DNA of 64,000 nucleotides from Mycobacterium sp. URHB0044. Lineage in GTDB: Bacteria; Actinomycetota; Actinomycetes; Mycobacteriales; Mycobacteriaceae. Below the pieces are notes generated by a model. That model had not been told where the DNA came from, did not search any database, and saw only the letters and a list, made by a program, of their open reading frames with translations. Location of the stretch: positions 1-64,000 of the forward strand of contig NZ_JIAW01000007.1 in NCBI RefSeq assembly GCF_000620625.1, read 5' to 3'. Shown here one piece after another: positions 45,951-53,387 of this stretch. A program made the translations under genes and the position numbers. The stretch's first letter is position 1; each line of letters begins with the position of its first letter.

Positions 45951-47075
45951 TTAGCCTTGCCCCGAATACCTTTGGTATGCCGACAGCGCATAGCCAACGA
46001 GAACCAACGCAAACCCCACAACAGCGGAGATCATGGCGCGTCGGTTTCGTCGCGCTATCTCCCCGGACGCATACTCGTCAGCGATGAGGCTGCCCAAGCC
46101 GAATTTCTCAACCAGCGCAAGCCACTCCCCTTCTGTGACAACATACGTGGGTTGATCCGCATGACCGACGCTATCGCTCCACGCATACCGGTAATCGGTG
46201 CTCGACGGCATGGGGCGAGCTCGAATTCGCACGGGTTCCAGGCCGGGCAGATCGAGGATCAAAAGCTGTTCTATCTCCTTGCCCTCTTCCCAGCTGACGT
46301 ATCTTGCCGGTGTAGCCGTCACCCGGGCAAGCGAAGACGAGGCGATGAGCGCCTTCGTGTGCGCGTCGATAATGCGAACCGCATCGTCGAGCCCAATTTC
46401 GAGGATCAGGTCTGGTGGTGTCACCGGCTGCTTATTCCAGAAGTGCCCTGAATAGCGTTGCGGAAGTCCAACAAGTTCATAACGGGTCGGCTCGCCGGGT
46501 TTTGCGGGTGCGGCTCCGAGTGGCGCAGCTCGGCTGCCACCGCTTCGCAGGGAGAGAAGATCATCGAACTCGGACGCGGACATCCACGCGTCGACGAGCT
46601 GCACGTGTGGTGCGTTGCTCGGTGCCGCCGGATCAACGCGACGTTCTCGTGCGCCGAGAAGGAAGCGGTGACAGCCACATTGGAGATGAAGCGCCACCCC
46701 CGTGTCGGACCAGGGGCCCACCTCCGCGTCATTGAGTGAATAGACATCACCGGGTCGCCTATCGATGATGAGCCCTTCGTTGGTGGCGGTAATGAGGTAC
46801 TTGCGGCGCGACCGCCAAAGGAGGTACGCACCTACACCCACGCTGACAGCCAGTACCAGCCCTGCCAGCACGGAGAGACCCACCGTCAGGTCAATATGCG
46901 GCAAGGGCGGCGATTTGAGACCCCACGAGGGGCCCATCGTCACCAAGAAGGCGAGCATGGCGATCACGCCGAAGCCGGCCTGCCAGTATTTGGTGCTTCG
47001 CTCCCATACGGGTGAGTAGGCCGCTGAGGTTGCCACGAATTGTCGCGACGTAGCCGATCGGTCGTTGAGACTCAT
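45951..47075 (-). CDS. Family B membrane protein (copy 2)
   Basis: The product has 374 residues from ATG 47075 (AAAGGACC upstream). Two N-terminal spans (about 30-110) precede part 1 (ITATNEGLIIDRRPGDVYSL, HRFLLGARERRVD, VDAWMSASEFDDLLSL) and part 2 (LEIGLDDAVRIIDAHTKALI, LDLPGLEPVRIRARP, VTEGEWLALVEKFGL). An extra span sits at the C-terminus (AMISAVVGFALVLVGYALSAY). It follows copy 3 by 59 nt on the same strand and is probably driven by promoter copy E. Confidence 0.8.
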   Translation of the reverse strand: MSLNDRSATSRQFVATSAAYSPVWERSTKYWQAGFGVIAMLAFLVTMGPSWGLKSPPLPHIDLTVGLSVLAGLVLAVSVGVGAYLLWRSRRKYLITATNEGLIIDRRPGDVYSLNDAEVGPWSDTGVALHLQCGCHRFLLGARERRVDPAAPSNAPHVQLVDAWMSASEFDDLLSLRSGGSRAAPLGAAPAKPGEPTRYELVGLPQRYSGHFWNKQPVTPPDLILEIGLDDAVRIIDAHTKALIASSSLARVTATPARYVSWEEGKEIEQLLILDLPGLEPVRIRARPMPSSTDYRYAWSDSVGHADQPTYVVTEGEWLALVEKFGLGSLIADEYASGEIARRNRRAMISAVVGFALVLVGYALSAYQRYSGQG

Positions 47076-47134
47076 ATCGTCACGGTCCTTTCCTGATATC
47101 GCGGTGCCGTACGAACCATGCTGCTGCACAGCGT

Positions 47135-48316
47135 TTATGGCGCGTTCGCGCTCGCTCGCAGGACGAATTTCTCAGTGAGTGTCAGCCAATCCGCGCCGGA
47201 GACCACGTACTCAGCGATGGCGTTCTCGGTAGGTACTTCGTCGGGCCACGAAAACCAGCGGTCTAGTCCCGTCACGGTGTCGCGACATCCGATGGTCAGC
47301 GGTGGCATGCCAGGGATAGCTATATGCATACCGGGCGTGGTTGACCAGTACCTGGTCGTCAAATCGCTCACGAGTTGCTCCAACGTCGGAATCCAATGCC
47401 CAGACGAGGGCCGGTATATCACCGGTGTAGCAGTCACCTGCGCAGGCGATACAGAAGCCATGAGAGCACCGCGATTCGGGTCAACCACCCGGATCGCATC
47501 TGGGCTCACCTCAATCGCCAACCGAGGCCGGTCGAGGGACTGGAGGAATTCCTTCCGTTTACGGAATGCAAACGACCCCATGTCTTGGATCAGTAGGGGA
47601 TTGGGAAACAGTAGACAAATGGTCGGTCCCCCGTATGTAGGCGGTCGGAGGTCGAGAGCGCTGCGGCGGCCGACCATGGCGAGTATCTCCTCGAACTCTG
47701 GGGCCGACAGCCAGGCGTCGATATCCGCCGGAAGGCCGTAGCCCACGTCCTGCGCATCGAGTCGGACTCCGGAAGCAAGGCGGTGGTCTCGTCCACCGAG
47801 CACGAATCGCCTTGGGCCGCAATACAGGTGCAGCGCTGTACCCATCGTCATTCCGCCAGTCACTCGCCATGTGCCCAGCTTCGCGTCGCTGAACGAATAG
47901 ACATCGCCCGGCCGCCGATTGACAGTCAGGCCGTCGCTGGTGACCGAGATGAGGATCTTTCGCCTTTGAGACCACGCCGTCCAGGCGGACACACTCCCGA
48001 AAAGAACTAGAAGGCCGGCGAGCTGGAACCCGTGACCTGCGAGGCTCTGTAACCATTCGGCACGACCCTGCATATATGACTGCAGACCGAACCACAGGCC
48101 ACACAGCACAGCACAAAACGCGAAAATCAGCGCCACATAAACGAGATAAGACTTACCAGGATGCTTCTGCCACGCGGGTCCCGTTATCGAAGCCACTTTG
48201 GCGCCCCAGAACGGAGAATGTTGTGCCACGAACTGGCGAGAATCGGCCGGCGCCGCGTCGACGTTCATATCAGCCCGCGCAGAGTCGTCAGTCTGGCGAG
48301 AAGTGTTGTTGTTCAT
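47135..48316 (-). CDS. Family B membrane protein (copy 3)
   Basis: The product has 393 residues. An N-terminal soluble segment (about 1-60) is followed by two spans (VYVALIFAFCAVLCGLWFG and LAGLLVLFGSVSAW), then part 1 (VTSDGLTVNRRPGDVYSFSD, RRFVLGGRDHRLAS, DAWLSAPEFEEILAMVG) and part 2 (LAIEVSPDAIRVVDPNRGAL, IPGMPPLTIGCR, SGADWLTLTEKF). The segment ADSRQFVA near the N-terminus resembles TSRQFVA in copy 2. Promoter copy E lies 102 nt upstream. It heads a two-gene unit with copy 2. Confidence 0.8.
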   Translation of the reverse strand: MNNNTSRQTDDSARADMNVDAAPADSRQFVAQHSPFWGAKVASITGPAWQKHPGKSYLVYVALIFAFCAVLCGLWFGLQSYMQGRAEWLQSLAGHGFQLAGLLVLFGSVSAWTAWSQRRKILISVTSDGLTVNRRPGDVYSFSDAKLGTWRVTGGMTMGTALHLYCGPRRFVLGGRDHRLASGVRLDAQDVGYGLPADIDAWLSAPEFEEILAMVGRRSALDLRPPTYGGPTICLLFPNPLLIQDMGSFAFRKRKEFLQSLDRPRLAIEVSPDAIRVVDPNRGALMASVSPAQVTATPVIYRPSSGHWIPTLEQLVSDLTTRYWSTTPGMHIAIPGMPPLTIGCRDTVTGLDRWFSWPDEVPTENAIAEYVVSGADWLTLTEKFVLRASANAP

Positions 48317-48417
48317 GGTTCACCCCTATCTGGTGGCGCAGGCACTGCTCACTGAGCGCATTGCCTCCTGTGGCGGTGTGCGATGCCCGTGGAACCCGCC
48401 AGCATGCGTTCACTGTG

Positions 48418-48463
48418 TACTGTGCCCGGCCGGACACCTCAGCACATGAGGCGTTCACCGCAT
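48418..48463 (-). promoter_or_regulatory. Inverted-repeat promoter element, copy E
   Basis: Read toward the family B gene (start 48316): ATGCGGTGAACGCCTCAT (48446-48463), G plus 20 nt, then CACAGTA (48418-48424). Confidence 0.8.
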
Positions 48464-48686
48464 AAATGCCCCGAAGCGATCGCTGGACTCTGCGAAGAGA
48501 TCGATTTGACGACAGGTAGCGCGCCGAAGTGTCAGAAAGCCATAGTTCGGCCGACACATTCATTTCGGACCGCAGAGTAATTAGCACCCGCAACTTTTCA
48601 TGGTCGGCTCGCCTACCGTGCGGGTGGCTGCCGATTGGATCATCTTCTCGGCCAGGCAGTCCCAGGCGGCGCAATCCACCACAAAT

Positions 48687-48734
48687 ATGAGGCAAACGCC
48701 CCATATGCCGCAGCGTGGTTGCTCAGACACAGTA
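48687..48734 (+). promoter_or_regulatory. Inverted-repeat promoter element, copy F
   Basis: ATGAGGCAAACGCCCCAT (48687-48704), A plus 22 nt, then CACAGTA (48728-48734). The sequence after the -10 (AGTGAGCGTGCGCGG) also matches that after copy A (AGTAAGCGTGCGCGG), so these two promoters share recent ancestry. Confidence 0.8.
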
Positions 48735-48819
48735 TCCAGTGAGCGTGCGCGGACGGCCTGCAAGACCAGCGGCCTACCACCGCACGCACTGACAAAACAC
48801 GAATACGTTAGGAGGCGTC

Positions 48820-48903
48820 GTGCACATCTGGACTGACATGCTTGACGCGGACGGCAAGCGTTCGACTGCACGGCAGACGCTGCCAGGTCACGATCATGAA
48901 TAG
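48820..48903 (+). CDS. Candidate 27-residue leader peptide
   Basis: GTG 48820 has a strong TTAGGAGG site 4 nt upstream, the best ribosome-binding site of the unit. The frame runs 27 codons (VHIWTDMLDADGKRS at the start) and stops at TAG 48901-48903, overlapping the ATG of the NHL lipoprotein (48896). It may couple translation of the lipoprotein or be the decayed start of another gene. No homologue recognised. Confidence 0.4.
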   Translation: MHIWTDMLDADGKRSTARQTLPGHDHE

Positions 48904-50323
48904 CGCCATTTTGGGTCTAGCTCTGAGCGCGACGATGGCGGCGACCATCGCGCTCACCGGATGCTCGACGAATCAACAGCAGCCGGCGCCAACAAACCCG
49001 ACGACATCTCCAGCTGCGCAGGGCGGTGACTGCCAGGTCAATCCGAACACTCAGCCCATGCCCGCAGCCGAGGAATACGAGCCCGTGCCCGCCGATGCCC
49101 GAATCTCGGTCACCATGAGCGGCGTTCCCTCGGGCACCGTCAAACCCGGCGATCCACCGGCCGAGGTCGACGTCACTTTGTGCAACAACTCACCGGTCGA
49201 CTACCCGAGCGTCGGCGTCACCACGGTGCTGACGCGGTGTAGTTGTGCGACGTCATTCTTGGGGCTGCCCGAAGGCAGTGTCGAACGCTTCGAGCCGAGC
49301 AGCAACAGGTGGGTTCGCATAGAGCATCCGGTTATCACCACCGGCATGGACTACCTCGGCGGATTTACCGACGTCCAACCACTGCCCAAGGGCAAGGCGG
49401 TGACAGTGCGATACCGGATCTCCCTCGATCGCTCGATGACCGCAGGCAAAGGCAGCATCGAGACGACGGTGGTAGTCCCCCGTCCGCTCGTCCAGGTCGG
49501 GAAGGCCGATCTGCCCTTCACGGTACTGAAGGACTCGTCGGAACCGACGCCGCCGAATCCACCCGCGTCGTCGCTCCGGCAATCGGTCCTGCCCTTCACG
49601 GGGTTGACTCATCCCGGCGCCGTAGCTGCAGACAACGCCGGCAACGTGTACGTGACCGATCAGGACCGTGTGATGAAACTGAGCGCCGGATCGAATGACC
49701 AGACCGTGCTGCCGTTCGCCGGCGCGCACACAATTCGCGACATCACCGTGGACGGCACAGGCAACGTTTACGCCACAGATCAGCAAGGCGACCGCGTACT
49801 GAAACTGGCGGTCGGTTCGAGTCAGCCGACGACCCTTCCGTTCACAGGGCTGACCAACCCATCCCACCTGGCGGTCGACAGCGACGGAAACGTCTATGTG
49901 ACGGACCGTGAGCCGCGGGTGGTGAAGCTGGACGCCAGCTCGAACGAACAGACGGTGCTGCCATTAAGTGGGGACATCAGATATCCCGACGGGCTGGCGG
50001 TGGACGGCGCAGGCAACGTCTACGTCTCAGACTCAAACAAGAGTCAATTGCTGAAATTGGCGGCGGGAACCAATGACCAGACCGCCTTGTCGATCTGCGG
50101 ATTAGACAGCGGCGCATTCGCGGTGGATCCTGCAGGTGATGTGTTCGTGGCCGACATCCGCGATCGGCAGGTCTTGAGAAGAACTGCTAGAAACGATGAT
50201 TCGACAATACTGCCGTTTACCGGTCTCAACGGACCCCACGCCGTGTCGGTGGATGAAGCAGGCAACGTATACGTCATCGACAACAGCGGATTCGGCCGCG
50301 TCGTGAAGTTGGCGGCAGGCTGA
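48896..50323 (+). CDS. NHL beta-propeller lipoprotein (copy 1)
   Basis: The product has 475 residues. A lipoprotein signal peptide with lipobox LTGC (Cys about 22) is followed by a beta-rich domain (about 60-220) with LCNNSPVDYPSVGVTTVLT. Six NHL repeats follow (about 235-475), each of the form LPFTGLxxPxxxAVDxxGNVYVTDxxxxRVLKLAAGS. This repeat type is that of the extracellular sensor of the mycobacterial kinase PknD. Here no kinase is attached, so the propeller probably acts as an envelope-bound binding domain. ATG 48896 sits inside the leader frame. The next gene overlaps by 1 bp. Confidence 0.88.
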   Translation: MNSAILGLALSATMAATIALTGCSTNQQQPAPTNPTTSPAAQGGDCQVNPNTQPMPAAEEYEPVPADARISVTMSGVPSGTVKPGDPPAEVDVTLCNNSPVDYPSVGVTTVLTRCSCATSFLGLPEGSVERFEPSSNRWVRIEHPVITTGMDYLGGFTDVQPLPKGKAVTVRYRISLDRSMTAGKGSIETTVVVPRPLVQVGKADLPFTVLKDSSEPTPPNPPASSLRQSVLPFTGLTHPGAVAADNAGNVYVTDQDRVMKLSAGSNDQTVLPFAGAHTIRDITVDGTGNVYATDQQGDRVLKLAVGSSQPTTLPFTGLTNPSHLAVDSDGNVYVTDREPRVVKLDASSNEQTVLPLSGDIRYPDGLAVDGAGNVYVSDSNKSQLLKLAAGTNDQTALSICGLDSGAFAVDPAGDVFVADIRDRQVLRRTARNDDSTILPFTGLNGPHAVSVDEAGNVYVIDNSGFGRVVKLAAG

Positions 50324-51243
50324 TGCGCCGCGTGATCGCCATGTTCGCGGTATTCGCCGTCGGGGCACTCGGCGCGACTGCGTGCACCCAACCGACGTCC
50401 GCGCCCCAGCCGTCTCCGATAGCGAACCAACCCGCCCCCGCGCCCAAACAAACCATGGTCCCTTTCTCCGGCCTTGAACGGCCCGATGACGTCGAGGTCG
50501 ACTCGGCGGGCAATGTGTACATCACCGACATCACCCCGGGTGAAGGGTCCACAAGCAACCGGGTCATCGAGTTGGCTGCAGGGTTCAAAACGCAGAAGAC
50601 ACTGCCATTTACGCGTAGCACTCTGCTCGCTACGCCCTCCGGCGACTTGTGGGTCATCGAACGTGGACAGCACAACAGCCATTTGGTGAAGGTGGCACCC
50701 GTGTCAGACCAGCAGACCACGCTGCCGTTGCCCGATATCGGTGTTCGCGGCCAGATCCTGACGCTGGACAACGCGGGGAATGTCTATGGGGTCACCGGCG
50801 GTGGCCAGGTCGCCGGCGGCGGCTGCTGTCTTCCTATTCACGTGGAGAAGCAGGCGCCGGGATGGAAAACCCCTGAGGTGCTGCCTTTCGAGTACGTGGA
50901 CGGTCTCGGAGGCATGGCGACCGACGCCGCCGGCGTTCTGTACGTCGGCGACTACCGCCGCAATCGCGTGCTGGCGTTGGCGCCAGGCGCGACCAGTCCG
51001 ACCGAACTGCCGTTCACAGACCTGCAGAGCATCTCCGATATCGCAGTCGACGGCGCTGCAGCCGTGTATGTGGTGAATACACAACGCAATCAAGCCCTGA
51101 TGCTGCCGGCAGGCGCGGACAAAGCAACCGTGCTGCCGTTCGAAGGACTGAACCATCCGGTCAGCGTGGCGGTCAAAGATGCGGGGGACGTATACGTAGT
51201 CGACAGCGGCAACCACCGCGTAGTCGAACTCAAAGGAGTCTGA
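50323..51243 (+). CDS. NHL beta-propeller lipoprotein (copy 2)
   Basis: The product has 306 residues. A signal peptide with lipobox-like ATAC (Cys about 21) is followed by a Pro-rich linker, then NHL-type repeats from about residue 40 to the end: TMVPFSGLERPDDVEVDSAG, then GNVYITDI, LPFEYVDGLGGMATDAAG, LPFEGLNHPVSVAVKDAG. TGATG links it to the previous stop. Both copies are therefore made together and tethered outside the membrane. Confidence 0.87.
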   Translation: MRRVIAMFAVFAVGALGATACTQPTSAPQPSPIANQPAPAPKQTMVPFSGLERPDDVEVDSAGNVYITDITPGEGSTSNRVIELAAGFKTQKTLPFTRSTLLATPSGDLWVIERGQHNSHLVKVAPVSDQQTTLPLPDIGVRGQILTLDNAGNVYGVTGGGQVAGGGCCLPIHVEKQAPGWKTPEVLPFEYVDGLGGMATDAAGVLYVGDYRRNRVLALAPGATSPTELPFTDLQSISDIAVDGAAAVYVVNTQRNQALMLPAGADKATVLPFEGLNHPVSVAVKDAGDVYVVDSGNHRVVELKGV

Positions 51244-51320
51244 CTTCTGTTGAGTGCGTTCACGAGTGCCGACACGAAACTGAAAGGAAAGTGTGAGGAC
51301 CTTGCCGTCTCGATCCCGCG

Positions 51321-51587
51321 GTGACGCGTGTGCAGCAGGGCCATCCGAGGGTGCCCAAAATTGGGACCGGTAGGCGGTCCGGGCGCAACATACTCCGACG
51401 CATGAGCGCCAACGACGAACCGGCCGACCAGACCAAGTGGACACGCCGCTGGCTCGTGGAATGGTCGACCCTTGCGTGCGCCACATATTCTGAGGCCAAG
51501 AGTGGCGACTTCAAACCTAGCCTGGCCATTGACGTTTGCGCAGAGGATATTCGGGTGATCGATCTGAAAACAGACGCGCGAACATGA
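51321..51587 (+). pseudogene. Fragment of a family B protein
   Basis: A short open frame whose last third, SLAIDVCAEDIRVIDLKTDA, matches the start of family B part 2 (LAIEVSPDAIRVVDPNRGAL in copy 3; AIEVGNQAISVIDLKSNAII in the 53388 protein). The rest of part 2 and all of part 1 are missing. There is no obvious start site. I read it as a deletion remnant between the two lipoprotein units. Confidence 0.55.
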
Positions 51588-51678
51588 TCGTTCCGCTCGT
51601 CGGCTGAGCGCCACACCGACTCCCAAGAATCCGCCAAGTACCAGGCCGCAGCATTCGTCTCCAACGAAAGGACCCGCA

Positions 51679-52977
51679 ATGACCAGGATGGCACACCGAC
51701 CAGCGCTCATCGCCGTTGCGGCCATAACGCTGACCACCGGCTGCACATCACCGACCGGTTCGACTGCAGCACAGCATAGTTCGGCACCCACAGCCGCGCC
51801 CGGCTTAACCGCCGTTGCGACGCCGGATGCCACGCCCGCCGCCGCTCAGGGCGTCGAGCGTGGCATCGGCGACGTGCCGTGGGCCCAAGTTGGCCCGAGA
51901 TGGGCACTTGCCATGTGGACTCCGGTCACACCGCACATGCCGGGCAAGCAGCCCGCACCCGGCGAGGTGGCTCCCGAGGAAGCCACGACAGTGCTGTACC
52001 TGCTCGAGCCGGCAACGGGTAACCGCTACAGCATCACGACGTTCACACCCGAAGACGGCGAGCCCTACCTGATCGACTGGTCGGGTGACGGCAGCCACGC
52101 GCTGTTCTCAATCATCAAGGAGCGCAAGAAATACGCGCTCGCGGTCGATCTGCACACCGCTGAGCGCACCACCACCCCGGTCGACGGAACCACTGAGTAC
52201 ACACGTCCGGACGGCAAGGCCCTGCTGGTGTCAACGGACTTCAACGGCAACGAGCCAGGAACGCTGAAACGCATCGACATGTCGGGCCATGAGGAATTCG
52301 CGTATCCCACCGATGATTTGGGCGGTGCAGGACAGTTCAGCGGCGACTACCTCGAGTCACCCGACGGGACTCAAGTGGTTCTCGGCACGGCAAACCTCGG
52401 AAACGAGATCGTGCCCCGATCAGACAACAGCCTTGTGGTGATGGACAACAACGGGTCAATTATCCGCACCCTGCCCGTGCCGATGCAAAATGCCTACTGC
52501 GCACCGATGAAGTGGTGGAAGCCGGGGGTGTTCCTGGCCCATTGCTCCGCCCAGAGAGGCTCGGGTGAGCAGCTCTGGGAGGTGCCACTCGATGGCGGCA
52601 CGCCAACTGCATTGACGGCGTTCAACTCAGCACAAGGGCACGACCCGGGGTTTGAGGGCAACCTCGGCAATTGGAACGCTTATCAGACGCCGGGTGGGGT
52701 GTTTCTTCCGACAGCGGCGGCTTGCGGCACGTCGTTCGTATCTCGATTGACCTCGGATGGGCACACCACGCGCGTCGACATTCCGGGCATCAGCGACAGC
52801 GTCGAACTCGCCGGTGTCAGCGGAGACAAGCTGGTGGTCGTGGCCAATGTCGGCTGCGGCGGCGGGAAGTCCATGGTGGCCTATGATCCCGTCGCGAATT
52901 CCTCCGTCACAATGCTCGGCCCGCCGATCACCGGCGGCGGTATCACCGGCAGTCGTCTATATCCGGACGAGAAGTAG
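51679..52977 (+). CDS. Beta-propeller-like lipoprotein
   Basis: The product has 432 residues. A signal peptide with lipobox TTGC (Cys about 22) is followed by a Thr/Ala/Pro linker, then from about residue 65 a repeated beta pattern with WSGDGSHALFSII, RPDGKALLVSTDFNGNEPG, ESPDGTQVVLGTAN, in the style of TolB/WD40-like propellers. AAAGGACC precedes ATG 51679. It is in the same direction as the NHL lipoproteins but 435 nt away, and no inverted-repeat promoter was seen before it. Ligand unknown. Confidence 0.75.
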   Translation: MTRMAHRPALIAVAAITLTTGCTSPTGSTAAQHSSAPTAAPGLTAVATPDATPAAAQGVERGIGDVPWAQVGPRWALAMWTPVTPHMPGKQPAPGEVAPEEATTVLYLLEPATGNRYSITTFTPEDGEPYLIDWSGDGSHALFSIIKERKKYALAVDLHTAERTTTPVDGTTEYTRPDGKALLVSTDFNGNEPGTLKRIDMSGHEEFAYPTDDLGGAGQFSGDYLESPDGTQVVLGTANLGNEIVPRSDNSLVVMDNNGSIIRTLPVPMQNAYCAPMKWWKPGVFLAHCSAQRGSGEQLWEVPLDGGTPTALTAFNSAQGHDPGFEGNLGNWNAYQTPGGVFLPTAAACGTSFVSRLTSDGHTTRVDIPGISDSVELAGVSGDKLVVVANVGCGGGKSMVAYDPVANSSVTMLGPPITGGGITGSRLYPDEK

Positions 52978-53387
52978 TCCGCCGATGATGATCACAAATT
53001 GGTCCTACTTGCGTTGACCGCAACGACTTTCACTTATGTCCTCGACGCAGCTGCCACGGAAGTCCGCGCTGTGTAGGACGGGACAGGACGCGGTCTAACA
53101 CCTCTGTACGACCCACACGGAACTGTTGGTAACTCCGCCCGACGCCACCGAAACCTTCACCGTCCCGGTCGAAATCGACACATGTGAACTGGAGGTACAC
53201 CCGACGGGCTGAGAATGGCGACCGGTTAGTCAATCGCCGATGGGCTGGTCTACGTGTCGTCGACAACTCAGCGCTCTAATGAGCCGGCGTGCTTCGGTGC
53301 TGTCCAACTAGCAGGAAGTCTGCGCTGCGATGTCTCAAAAGTAGTGGCGGAGAACGTCAAGCCGTCACACGTGCCGAATGGGACGTC
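52978..53387. other. Gene-free stretch between convergent genes
   Basis: About 410 nt with no convincing frame, repeat or promoter copy. It lies between the propeller lipoprotein (plus) and the large NHL fusion (minus). Confidence 0.4.

Larger units (their letters stand above)
48317..48819. other. Divergent control region holding elements E and F
   Basis: About 500 nt between divergent units. It holds promoter copy E (leftward) and copy F (rightward). The DNA between them (about 48465-48685) has no convincing gene. Confidence 0.5.

Noticed and set aside
51340..51420. CAACATACTCC resembling the element's -10 before the 51679 lipoprotein
   Set aside because: No inverted repeat at the required spacing.
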